From contig NZ_CP028843.1 of assembly GCF_003058325.1 (NCBI RefSeq), forward strand, positions 1,665,501 through 1,729,500: a stretch of 64,000 nucleotides of DNA, given 5' to 3'. Within the stretch, counting starts at the first letter, position 1. Each line of letters begins with the position of its first letter. The translations under genes were made by a program, and so were the position numbers. Source of the DNA: Methylobacterium currus. GTDB taxonomy: Bacteria; Pseudomonadota; Alphaproteobacteria; Rhizobiales; Beijerinckiaceae. Under the pieces are notes generated by a model. It ran no database searches and was not told where the DNA came from. It was given only the letters and a program-made list of their open reading frames with translations. Positions 8,824 through 16,366 of the stretch are shown one piece after another.

Positions 8824-10239
8824 ATGACCGAGATCCGCGACCTCGACGGCACAGCGACGCTTGCAGCCTATCGCGACCGCACCCTCTCGCCGCGGGAGGT
8901 GGTGGCGGATGCCCTCGCGCGGATCGACCGGTTCGGCCCGGATCTCGACGCCTTCGTGCTGGTCGACCATGCCGGCGCGCTTGAAGCGGCAGCGGCCTCC
9001 GAGGCCCGCTGGGCTTCCGGACAACCCCTCGGCCCCCTCGACGGCGTGACCTTCACGATCAAGGACAACATCGCCTGGGCCGGCCACCCGATGCGCCGCG
9101 GCTCGCTCACCACCTCCGACACGCCCGCCACCGAGAACGCCCCCATCGTCGACCGGCTCCTGGAGGCCGGCGCGATTCCCCTCGCCAAGACCACGATGCC
9201 GGAATTCGGCTGGAAGGGCCTCGGCGATTCGAGCCACACGGGCTCGACCCGCAACCCCTGGGACACGCGGACGACGACCGGCGGCTCCTCGGCCGGGGCC
9301 GCGGCGGCGGCGGCGCTCAATCTCGGCCTGCTGCATATCGGCACCGACGGGGCGGGCTCGATCCGCATCCCGGCCGCCTTCTGCGGGGTCTTCGGGCTCA
9401 AACCCAGCTTCGGCCGGGTCCCGGCCTTTCCGCCCTCGCCCTTCGGGCCGGTGGCGCATCTCGGGCCGATGACCCGGGGCGTGCGCGATGCCGCGCTGAT
9501 GATGCAGGCCATCGCCCGGCCCGATCCCCGCGACATGGCGGCCTCCCTCACCGAGCCGCCGGACTATCTCGCCGGGCTGGAGGGCGGCGTGCGGGGCCTG
9601 CGCGTCGCCTGGAGCCCGCGTCTCGGCTTCGCCACGACCATCGACCCCGAGGTGGCGCGCCTGACCGAGGCGGCGGCCCAGCGCTTCGCCGATCTCGGCG
9701 CGATCGTGGAGGAGGCTGATCCGGGTTTCCCCGACCCAATCGAGACCCTGAACGGGATCTGGCTCGTCGGCGCCTGGTGCGTGCTGCGGGGAATCCCGGA
9801 GGACAGGCGCGGCCTCGTCGAGCCGTCCTTAAGGGCGGCGGCCGAGCGCGGGCGGGAGATCACGGCGCCGGATTTCGTCGCCGCCCTCAACGCCCGCGGC
9901 GCGCTGTTCACCGCCATGGCGCGGTTCCACTGCCGCTACGATCTGCTCCTCACCCCTTCCCTCGCCACCCCCGCCTTCGCGGCCGGCCATCTGACGCCGC
10001 CGGACGGGCGCTTCGGCGACGACTGGCTGAGCTGGACCCCGTTCTCCTACCCCTTCAACCTCACCGGCCAGCCGGCCGCGACCGTGCCCTGCGGACTGAC
10101 GGAGGCCGGCCTGCCGGTCGGCCTGCAGATCGTCGGACCGATGGGGGCTGATGCGCGGGTGCTCGCGGCGTCGCGCGCCTTCGAGGCGGCTCAGCCCTGG
10201 CCGGTCCTGGCGGAGCCGCATGTGACGCATCGGGGATGA
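8824..10239 (+). CDS. Amidase signature family hydrolase
   Basis: A 471-residue amidase. The Ser-cisSer-Lys triad is visible: Lys in VTFTIKDNIAWAG (about residue 80), the cis-Ser in TTTGGSSAGAAAAAAL, and the nucleophile in HIGTDGAGSIRIPAAFCG. Here the usual GTDGGGSIR has Ala in place of one Gly. FGLKPSFGRVP and GLPVGLQIVGPMGAD are also typical. It is GatA-like in fold but stands alone, without gatB or gatC, so it is more likely a small-molecule amidase. The ATG follows an AGGGAGA-type site. It is 35 bases downstream of the glycosyltransferase and may be read through from it. Confidence 0.9.
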   Translation: MTEIRDLDGTATLAAYRDRTLSPREVVADALARIDRFGPDLDAFVLVDHAGALEAAAASEARWASGQPLGPLDGVTFTIKDNIAWAGHPMRRGSLTTSDTPATENAPIVDRLLEAGAIPLAKTTMPEFGWKGLGDSSHTGSTRNPWDTRTTTGGSSAGAAAAAALNLGLLHIGTDGAGSIRIPAAFCGVFGLKPSFGRVPAFPPSPFGPVAHLGPMTRGVRDAALMMQAIARPDPRDMAASLTEPPDYLAGLEGGVRGLRVAWSPRLGFATTIDPEVARLTEAAAQRFADLGAIVEEADPGFPDPIETLNGIWLVGAWCVLRGIPEDRRGLVEPSLRAAAERGREITAPDFVAALNARGALFTAMARFHCRYDLLLTPSLATPAFAAGHLTPPDGRFGDDWLSWTPFSYPFNLTGQPAATVPCGLTEAGLPVGLQIVGPMGADARVLAASRAFEAAQPWPVLAEPHVTHRG

Positions 10240-10353
10240 GGGTGACCGCGCCGGCCGCGGCCCGTCAAGCGGTGCGGCCGAAGCAGATTTCGCAGAAGCG
10301 GTTGCCGGTTTTGCGACACGAGTCTGCGACGAAACAATAGCTCCAATACCGCC

Positions 10354-10383
10354 GCGCCTTCGAACGGGTCCGTTCGAAGGCGC
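10354..10383. repeat. Palindrome 1 (14-bp arms)
   Basis: Perfect inverted repeat with arms GCGCCTTCGAACGG and its complement around a central GT. It could form a cruciform or, in RNA, a strong hairpin. No U-tract follows, so a simple terminator is unlikely. Confidence 0.85.
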
Positions 10384-10422
10384 TGGCTAAGCCCGAACGG
10401 GCGTCGGCGCTGATGCGCCGGA

Positions 10423-10454
10423 CGCCTTGGCATCGACGTGTCGATGCCAAGGCG
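10423..10454. repeat. Palindrome 2 (15-bp arms)
   Basis: Perfect inverted repeat with arms CGCCTTGGCATCGAC and its complement, again around a central GT. It lies 39 bases after palindrome 1. The shared design suggests one compound repeat element. Confidence 0.85.
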
Positions 10455-10463
10455 CGAGGGTAT

Positions 10464-10503
10464 AAGCGGACGAAGCGCTGGCAGGCCAACGTTTCGTCCG
10501 CTT
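10464..10503. repeat. Palindrome 3 (11-bp arms, 18-base loop)
   Basis: Arms AAGCGGACGAA (10464-10474) and TTCGTCCGCTT (10493-10503) flank an 18-base loop. It immediately follows palindrome 2. Confidence 0.8.
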
Positions 10504-10800
10504 CGCGGTGGAGCGCCGGGTCGTCCGCCGCCCAGCGCTGCCTTCCGGCAGCACCAGCGTGGGACGCGGGCGCCCCTTTCGTCAGGCACGTCCCGCCGGG
10601 CGGCCAGCCTGTGCAAGAAGAGCCGGTCGGTTGCCGCGCGCTCGGCCGTCTCGCGGGGCAGGCGGGCGGGACGGCCGAGCGCCTCCTCCCGAGCCGAAGC
10701 GGTCCCGGCCCGTCTCTCGCCCGGGAGCGGCGCTCACCGCAGGCCTCCCGCGCTCGGCATCGGCGCCAAGACGACGCCGTTCCGGCTCAGGCCGGGTTTC

Positions 10801-10846
10801 GGCTCAGGCAAGACTCCGGCTCAGGCAAGACTCCGGCTCAGGCAAG
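10801..10846. repeat. 17-bp tandem repeat, 2.7 copies
   Basis: Units of GGCTCAGGCAAGACTCC start at 10801 and 10818, with a partial third unit at 10835. The copies are identical. They lie in non-coding DNA. Confidence 0.85.
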
Positions 10847-11041
10847 TGCGCATCATGCCGTCGACGACGTCGCGGCAGCGAACCCGCCCTCCCCGCCGGG
10901 TCCCGCTGAGACACGCCGACCGCCGGCCTCTCACGAAGCCGCGATTGAGCGGCATCCGGCCCGCAAGCCCCGAACCGCCCACCTCCACCGGCGTTGTTCG
11001 ACCCTAAAGTAAACCTTCCTTCACGATCAGGAGATGGTGCC

Positions 11042-11590
11042 ATGAGGCATCTCGTTCTCGCATCGGCGCTCGCCGCCGGCGCCCTCGCCCTGTCGACGGC
11101 CGGGGCCGACGCTCGCGGCTTCGGCGGTGGCGGCTTCCGGGGCGGTGGTTTCGGCGGTGGCGGCTTCCATGGCGGTGGCTTCCATGGCGGTGGCTTCCAT
11201 GGCGGCGGCTTCCATGGCGGCGGCCTCGGCGGGGCTGGTTTCCGGGGCGGCGGTTTCGGTGGCGGCTTCCGCGGGGCCGGCCTCGGCGCGGGCTATCGCG
11301 GCGTCGGCTTCGGGGGTGGGTACCGGGGCGGCCTCGGCGGGTATCGCGGCGTCGGGTTCGGCGGCTACCGGGGCGGCTACGGGGGTTATCGCGGCTACGG
11401 CTATCGTGGTGGCTACGGGCGCGGCCTCGGCTACGGCCTCGCCGGGGTCGGCCTCGGTCTGGGCCTCGGCTACGGCCTCTCCACCGTCGGCTACTATGGC
11501 GGATACGGTGGCTATTATGGCGGCTGCGGCCCCTACGCCTATTACGATGACGTCTACGGCACCTGCGTCTCCTACGGCTACGGCTACTGA
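11042..11590 (+). CDS. Exported Gly/His/Tyr-rich repeat protein
   Basis: A 182-residue protein. A signal peptide (MRHLVLASALAAGALALSTA, ending near ADA) is followed by a long glycine-rich region. That region starts with GGGF and GGGFHG units (seven consecutive FxGGG-type repeats, several with His) and changes to GGYRG and GYGGYR units. The end holds a pair of cysteines (GGCGPYAYYDD and YGTCVSYGYG). The ATG at 11042 has AGGAGA nine bases upstream. It is probably an extracellular or envelope structural protein; the His-rich part could bind metal. Function unknown. Confidence 0.8.
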   Translation: MRHLVLASALAAGALALSTAGADARGFGGGGFRGGGFGGGGFHGGGFHGGGFHGGGFHGGGLGGAGFRGGGFGGGFRGAGLGAGYRGVGFGGGYRGGLGGYRGVGFGGYRGGYGGYRGYGYRGGYGRGLGYGLAGVGLGLGLGYGLSTVGYYGGYGGYYGGCGPYAYYDDVYGTCVSYGYGY

Positions 11591-11633
11591 CGCGCGCCGC
11601 GGCGTGTTCGCCGCATGAGACGGGGCCGGGCGC

Positions 11634-11849
11634 TTGCGCCCGGTCCACGGTCAAACCACACGGAGGGGCGCCACGGTCGAGTCATCCAGCCGGAAGGCCG
11701 CAATCCGGGAGACAAGGCCGGATCCCGGCACGCTGGAAACCGGCGAGAACCTGTGCCCGCGCTGCGCCGGACAGGGCCGGCTCCAGGGCGAGCCCTGCCC
11801 GGATTGCGCCGGGCACCGTCACGGCGACCGAGCCGGTCGCGGGGCCTGA
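11634..11849 (+). CDS. Small DnaJ-like zinc-ribbon protein (start uncertain)
   Basis: A small protein with two CxxC knuckles, LCPRCAGQGRL and PCPDCAGHRHG, resembling half of a DnaJ cysteine-rich domain. Such short zinc-ribbon proteins are common in Methylobacterium. The start is unclear: a TTG at 11634 has no good ribosome site, whereas GGAGGGG at 11662-11668 sits just before an in-frame ACG (11673). The real start may be that non-standard codon, giving about 58 residues, or a former ATG may have been lost. Confidence 0.5.
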   Translation: MRPVHGQTTRRGATVESSSRKAAIRETRPDPGTLETGENLCPRCAGQGRLQGEPCPDCAGHRHGDRAGRGA

Positions 11850-11882
11850 GCGCAAGGCGACCGGCGCTCCGGATCGCGTCTG

Positions 11883-12110
11883 TCAGGGCGCCAGGATGAT
11901 TTCCGCCAGCGCCACGGCCTTGGCCAGGGCGGCCTCGGTCTTCGGCGTCGGCGGGGCCGGCACCTGGGCTTCACGACGCAGCGCCTCCAGCACCGCCTCC
12001 CGCGCCTGCGGATCGCGCTCCGCCCGCTCGCGCAGGAGGGCGGCCACGATCAGCTCCAGGGCGCCCAGGCGCGCCTCGATGTCGTCCTCGAAGGTGAGCG
12101 GCGCGCTCAT
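11883..12110 (-). CDS. Small hypothetical helical protein
   Basis: A 75-residue protein, MSAPLTFEDDIEARLGALEL onward, rich in Ala, Glu and Arg and mostly helical, with a Pro-rich linker (VPAPPTPKTE) near residue 50. No membrane segment, cysteines or known motif. It lies 27 bases downstream of an exported protein gene on the same strand and may be co-transcribed with it. Confidence 0.55.
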   Translation of the reverse strand: MSAPLTFEDDIEARLGALELIVAALLRERAERDPQAREAVLEALRREAQVPAPPTPKTEAALAKAVALAEIILAP

Positions 12111-12137
12111 CGGCGATTCCCCCGCTGGCTCACGGCC

Positions 12138-12611
12138 TCACTCCTGCAACTCCGCGATCCGCGCTCCGAGGAGCCGGATCTTGCACGACGAGGCGAGCTG
12201 CCCTGCCGCCGAGCCGCCATGGTAGTCGAAGTCGTAGAGACTGTCGCAGTGGCGCCGGAAATACTCCTCCCAGGCCGCTTGCGCCGCCAGGAAGGCCTTG
12301 CGCCAGTTCTCCGCATCCTCGCGCCCGGCCAGGCTGCCGGGGCTCGGAGTCCGGGTGGCGACCGCCGCGATGGCGGCGAGCTTGCGCTCCACCAGCGCCC
12401 CGAGGCGCTCCCGCAGCGCCTTGGCGGCATCGTCCAGGCACGCCCCCTTCCGGTATTCCGGCAGTGCCTTACCGGTGCAGGCCCTGAGCGCCGCCGCCGC
12501 GGAGACGGGCTTGTCCCGGGGAGCGGCCGCCCGGGCCGGGGCGGAGGCCGACAGGACGGCCATGATGAGGACGAGGCCCGTCGCGCACGATCCGCGCCTC
12601 ATCCGGGCCAA
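12138..12611 (-). CDS. Exported LprI-like (DUF1311-type) protein
   Basis: A 157-residue protein with a signal peptide (LVLIMAVLSASAPARAAA). The mature part has four cysteines (ACTGK, GACLDD, RRHCDSL, SSCKI), and its Cys spacing and helical content resemble the LprI/DUF1311 lysozyme-inhibitor-like family. AEEYFRRHCD-like text (WEEYFRRHCDSL) is typical. Probably periplasmic with two disulphides. The start could be the ATG three codons downstream (MRRGSC). The family call is tentative. Confidence 0.65.
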   Translation of the reverse strand: MARMRRGSCATGLVLIMAVLSASAPARAAAPRDKPVSAAAALRACTGKALPEYRKGACLDDAAKALRERLGALVERKLAAIAAVATRTPSPGSLAGREDAENWRKAFLAAQAAWEEYFRRHCDSLYDFDYHGGSAAGQLASSCKIRLLGARIAELQE

Positions 12612-12745
12612 TGCCCCAGCCAGTCGCGGCCGGCCAGCGCGACGCCGACCGTCGCGATGGCCGCTCCCGTCAGGAGCAGCAGCATCGTCTCGCGCGACGG
12701 CAGGCGGCGCCCGCGCGCGTGCCGCCAGGGATTGGCCAGCGCCAT
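12599..12745 (-). CDS. 48-residue single-span membrane protein
   Basis: A short gene between the MucR-like regulator and the LprI-like gene on the same strand. It has a basic N-terminus (NPWRHARGRRLPSR) and one hydrophobic helix (ETMLLLLTGAAIATVGVALAG) ending GRDWLGHWPG. It starts one base downstream of the regulator's stop and overlaps the next gene's start by 13 bases. The tight spacing favours a real gene. Function unknown. Confidence 0.5.
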   Translation of the reverse strand: MALANPWRHARGRRLPSRETMLLLLTGAAIATVGVALAGRDWLGHWPG

Positions 12746-12746
12746 C

Positions 12747-13280
12747 CTACTCGGCCGCGGCTTTGCGCGCGCGGCGCCGCGGAGCGGGCTTCTCCGCCGG
12801 GACCTCCGCCGCGCGAGCCGGTTCCGCGGGTGCGGGCTCCGCCGCGGCGGCCTGGGCGGCCGCAGCGGCATCGCGCCGGCGCTGCCCGAGGCCGAGGCTC
12901 TTGGCCAGCGCCGAGCGCTGGGCGGCGTAGCTCGCCGCGACCATCGGGTAATCGTGCGGCAGGCCGAACTTCTGGCGGTACTCGGCGGGGGTCAGGCCCT
13001 GCGAAGTGAGATGGCGCTTCAGCGAACGGTACGGCTTGCCGTCGATGAAGCTGATCAGGTGGTCGGGCGTGACCGACTTGCGGATCTGCGCCGGGGTCGC
13101 CCGGGTCTCCTCGACCGCCGGCGCCGCCGGCTGGCCGAGCGCCGTCAGCGACGCGTGCACCGACGCGATCAATCCCGGCAGCTCGGCGACCTGAAGATTG
13201 TTGTTCGCGACATAGGACGAGACGATGTCGGCCGCGAGGCCGACGAACTCAGACTGCTGCTCCAGGTTGACGTCCGACAC
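12747..13280 (-). CDS. MucR/Ros-family regulator lacking the zinc cysteines
   Basis: A 177-residue regulator of the MucR/Ros family. The family N-terminal dimerisation part is present (FVGLAADIVSSYVANNNL, AELPGLIASVHASL). The DNA-binding part reads TPDHLISFIDGKPYRSLKRH, then LTPAEYRQKFGLPHDYPMVA. Classical members have C-x2-C before the SLKRHL helix and a second histidine after it. Here the cysteines are replaced (SFIDG) and the second His is missing. The C-terminal tail is an Ala/Pro/Lys-rich extension. I chose GTG at 13278-13280; a longer open frame upstream has no regulator-like content. Confidence 0.85.
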   Translation of the reverse strand: MSDVNLEQQSEFVGLAADIVSSYVANNNLQVAELPGLIASVHASLTALGQPAAPAVEETRATPAQIRKSVTPDHLISFIDGKPYRSLKRHLTSQGLTPAEYRQKFGLPHDYPMVAASYAAQRSALAKSLGLGQRRRDAAAAAQAAAAEPAPAEPARAAEVPAEKPAPRRRARKAAAE

Positions 13281-13760
13281 GAGGTTCCATCCCGATCTGA
13301 GCAACCCGGTACGTTCCGAGTCGTCCAGGCATATCGGGCGCGATGCGCCTTCATCAAGTGAAACCACGTCATCTTGAAGGAAAACCTGTGTATCGCAGCC
13401 GGGCTCTGGGTTCTCCTCACCGGTCTTCGCCCGGCCGTCGGCGGTCGCGTCGTTGGTCACGCGCCGCACGCTCGGCCTGTTGCACCGCCCCCGCCGCCGC
13501 CTCAGCCTTCGCGACCGGACAGCGAGACCGGCACGGCCGGGCGCCGGTCCGCCGAAACCTTCCGGGGACCGGGGCCGTACCGGATTGATCCGGCGCGCGG
13601 CCGACGCCCAGGCCTCCGCATCGGCGGCGTCCTGCACTCACCCCGCAGGAAGGCCTTGACCGGTTCGGCGAACCAGCCTATCAGCACCGCACCCGAGGCG
13701 GTGACGCGCCACCCCGGACAGACGGATCCCTCCTCTGCTCCACAGCGCGCAACGCCTCGT

Positions 13761-13834
13761 TGGGGGATAGTTTAACGGTAGAACAGCGGACTCTGACTCC
13801 GTTAGTCGTGGTTCGAATCCACGTCCCCCAGCCA
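13761..13834 (+). tRNA. tRNA-Gln (anticodon CTG)
   Basis: A complete cloverleaf: acceptor stem TGGGGGA/TCCCCCA, anticodon stem GCGGA/TCCGT around loop CTCTGAC (anticodon CTG, reads CAG), T arm with TTCGAAT, discriminator G and encoded CCA. Its 3' part is duplicated at 46377-46429, so it serves as the integration site of a genomic element. Confidence 0.96.
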
Positions 13835-13838
13835 CCTT
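13786..13838 (+). repeat. attL: 53-bp direct repeat in the tRNA-Gln 3' part
   Basis: Identical at all 53 positions to 46377-46429. It runs from the anticodon stem of tRNA-Gln to four bases past the encoded CCA. An integrase gene follows immediately, as expected for tRNA-targeted integration, which rebuilds the tRNA 3' end. Confidence 0.93.
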
Positions 13839-13933
13839 TCTTCTCAAGCACTTAGCGACTGATGTGCTCCTTCTCTGGAGCCTTGCAGCGCTGTTCTAGA
13901 CACACGCTCTAGACACCCGGCCGGCCTTCCTGT

Positions 13934-14533
13934 TCACGGATCGGCTCCGTCCCCCTCCCCGCCCGGCCCCTTCTTCCCTCCGTACAGATCGTCGATCACG
14001 CGCTTGTTCGAGCGCCGCATGTCTGCGTTTCGCGCATAGGTCGGCACGGCATAGGTTGTCTTCTGACCGAGGATGTCGGCGATCTCCCGGTCCGTCTTGC
14101 CGAGCTCGCGCAGGTCCGTCGCGACCGAGTGCCGGAGCCCGTGCGGCGTCAGGCCCGGCTTGATCGCGCCTTTCTCCTCGAGCTTCACCCGCACCCGGCG
14201 CCAGCTCGCGTGGAAGCCGCCCTCGGACCACGGCGAGCCGTCCGAGCTGCTGAACAGGTGCGTGCCGTGTGCCGGCTGCGCATCGAGGATCCGAGCGAGC
14301 GGCTCCGGGCACGGCACCGTCACGTCGACCGCTCCCTTGCCGGTCACGAACGAGATCATCCCGTCCTGGTAGGCGTCGCGCCTCATCCCCCGCACGTCGC
14401 CGAGCCGCACGCCGAGGTAGCGCATCATCGCGAAGGGGCCGCGCAGCGGCGCCGGAAGCGCCGCCAGCACGGCATCCCGCTCGGCCAGCGTCCAGGGCCG
14501 GTTGAGGTTCTTCTCCCCGGTGACCTTGCGCAC
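13934..14533 (-). pseudogene. Tyrosine integrase reduced to its catalytic domain
   Basis: About 199 residues carrying only the catalytic domain of a phage-type tyrosine recombinase: PWTLAERDAVLAALP, the first Arg in YLGVRLGDVRGM, the H-x-x-R box in TPHGLRHSVATDLRELG, DREIADILGQKTTYAV and the tyrosine nucleophile in VPTYARN. The core-binding and arm-binding N-terminal half (roughly 150 residues) is missing. The frame stays open upstream only to about 14636, with degenerate sequence and no good start, because the divergent NusG-like gene begins there. All catalytic residues remain, but site binding is probably lost, so I call it truncated. Confidence 0.8.
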
Positions 14534-14598
14534 CTTCTCGACGTGCTCGACCGGATTTTCCTTCAGGAGCCCGCCGCAAAGCCCGTCGTCAGCAGTCC

Positions 14599-15306
14599 GT
14601 GAAGCACGCCCAGACCGCGGCGCGCCATGACCGCGAGAAGGCCATCAAGCGCCGCCTGCGGACCCGTGAGCGGGTGATCCTGCCGGCCGGCCGGGAATGG
14701 CTCGCCGTCGAGGCGCTACCCGCCAGCGGCGCTCGCTGCGCTACCGCGCTAAAGGCCGCCGGCCTCCCGGTGTTCGAGGCTCGGGAGAAGGTCCGCGAGG
14801 AGCGCGACGGCCGCCCTGCCCGCGTCGCCATGGTGCCGGTGATGCGTCGGGTGCTCTTCGTTGGGCTTCATAGCTGGTCCGACATGCGGCTGATCGAGGA
14901 GTGCCGACACGTCCGGCGCGTGTTCTCTATTACGGTCGGCGGTCTCGATTGGGTGCCGCGCGAGCACTACCGCCAGGCGTTGTTCGAGGCGGAGATCCTA
15001 GGCGACCGCAACATGCCGTTCATCTCAGGCGCGGCCATGCAGGAATTCGCGGATCACGTCATCGGTTTCAAGCGGTACGACGCCCGCAATGGCGTGTCGC
15101 ACGTCACGGCCGAGGTGGACCTATTGGCGCTGTTGTTCATGTTCCGGCCAGGCGACCGGGTGAAGGTCACTGTCGGGCCATTCGCGTCGTTCCCAGGCGT
15201 CATACAGGGGCTCGATCCAGAGACTGACCGCTACACGGTGGGCGTCAGCGTGTTCGGTCGATCCACTCAGGTGCCGTGTGAAGAGAGGCAACTTGAGGCG
15301 TATTAA
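14599..15306 (+). CDS. NusG-family antitermination protein of the element
   Basis: A 235-residue NusG paralogue. An NGN-like domain (about 30-170) starts REWLAVEALPASGARCATAL and holds VMRRVLFVGLHSW. It is followed by a KOW domain (about 180-235): PGDRVKVTVGPFASFPGVIQ, then TVGVSVFGRSTQVPCEERQL, very close to NusG. Specialised NusG paralogues bind RNA polymerase and let it read through terminators in long phage or island operons. It starts at GTG, beside a truncated integrase. It ends at a sharp drop in GC content, followed by an AT-rich two-gene cassette that it might control. Confidence 0.82.
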   Translation: MKHAQTAARHDREKAIKRRLRTRERVILPAGREWLAVEALPASGARCATALKAAGLPVFEAREKVREERDGRPARVAMVPVMRRVLFVGLHSWSDMRLIEECRHVRRVFSITVGGLDWVPREHYRQALFEAEILGDRNMPFISGAAMQEFADHVIGFKRYDARNGVSHVTAEVDLLALLFMFRPGDRVKVTVGPFASFPGVIQGLDPETDRYTVGVSVFGRSTQVPCEERQLEAY

Positions 15307-15672
15307 ATGTCGATATGCCCCAATGGGATAAAACGTAACGTTCGCGCAATTCGACGGTATAGATATTAATATAAAAAAATATATCGAATGTTTTACTGCG
15401 ATATTTTGCTTAAAAATTTGGTGAACCGTGATTTTAAACAGGATTTACGAGTTATAATGCCTCCGAAGCCTCATTGGGTAAGTGTGTGTGACTAGGCGGG
15501 CACAGATGCAATGGTCGAGTCAAAGCACTTGCGACATTGCGAGCCGGTCAGCATAATATGGCACCCTAGCCTCTCACCGGCTAGCAATCTTGGGGTCGCC
15601 GCAAGGCCGGGAAGTAAATAATACAATAGCCACCGTGTGGGCGTCGTGTGTAGTAGGAATGAAGGTGGATTG
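15307..15672. other. AT-rich gap before the unknown cassette
   Basis: Base composition drops sharply here compared with both the NusG-like gene and the core genome. I see no convincing gene on either strand. It probably holds the promoter of the following cassette, but no clear -35/-10 pair stands out. Confidence 0.6.
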
Positions 15673-16362
15673 ATGTCGGATTGGCTTAATATCATTGTGG
15701 CCGCAGCCCAATCCGAGTGGAACCATCGCCGAGCGTTAAATCTTGCGAAAATTCCGAATATCATTGCAAGACATGGTCTTGATTATAAGCCGTTATTATC
15801 AGGCCGGGGATTGCGGGAGGTGCTATCTATTACTGGTGGACAGGAACTAAAGCTTGTGAATCATCCTAAGGAGCCACTTGTTTGGGGCGTCCTGCCTGCA
15901 TCAGTCGATATAAGCGGTTTAGATTTGGCCTCACTTTTCGATAAGGAAGTAACTCAGAACGGAAAAGTACCTCGATTCAAAAGAGCTTTCTGGACCGCAT
16001 TTATTAAGCAAATGCAGGATGGAGAGCGTAGATTTATTACTAATGACGGATCTTTTATAAACCTCCAAACAAATAACATTCCTGAATTATCTTGGATTGA
16101 AGTCCTTCCATCTGATTTAGTCGAGACAGATCTTCTGAGTTCTGATGATTACGATAGAGCTGTACTGAATAAAATCAAAGAATGGTGCGCAAGAAATAGT
16201 GTTGAAATCGAACGATATTTTATGCAGCAATCTTCGAAAGTTGAATCTCATCGCGAAACAAAAATTGAATTCGCAAAAATAGATTTTTCATCATTATCAG
16301 AAGCGGATCTGGCAAGAATTTCAATTCCCCTAGATATAGTAATGAAACTAATGAAGCGATAA
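15673..16362 (+). CDS. Unknown protein, first gene of an AT-rich cassette
   Basis: A 229-residue soluble protein starting MSDWLNIIVAAAQSEW, with ribosome site AAGGTGGA just upstream. Residues about 17-75 (RALNLAKIPNIIARHGLDYK, GRGLREVLSITG, PLVWGVLPASV) look like a small winged-helix or LOTUS/OST-HTH-like nucleic-acid-binding module; this is weak, pattern-based inference. A second block (FKRAFWTAFIKQMQDGERRF) and an acidic/helical C-terminus follow. There is no signal or membrane segment. Codon use is AT-rich and unlike its neighbours, indicating recent transfer. The next gene starts four bases after its stop. Confidence 0.75.
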   Translation: MSDWLNIIVAAAQSEWNHRRALNLAKIPNIIARHGLDYKPLLSGRGLREVLSITGGQELKLVNHPKEPLVWGVLPASVDISGLDLASLFDKEVTQNGKVPRFKRAFWTAFIKQMQDGERRFITNDGSFINLQTNNIPELSWIEVLPSDLVETDLLSSDDYDRAVLNKIKEWCARNSVEIERYFMQQSSKVESHRETKIEFAKIDFSSLSEADLARISIPLDIVMKLMKR

Positions 16363-16366
16363 TATC

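Larger units (their letters stand above)
10240..11041. other. Gene-free, palindrome-rich intergenic region
   Basis: About 800 bases without a convincing gene. The open frames on both strands are biased GC-rich shadows. It holds three strong palindromes (10354-10503), a short tandem repeat (10801-10846) and the ribosome site of the Gly-rich gene. Confidence 0.7.

Noticed and set aside
10413..11012. Several overlapping frames of 130-200 codons
   Set aside because: Composition is biased, no motifs are seen, and they cross palindromes and tandem repeats; they are chance frames in GC-rich DNA.
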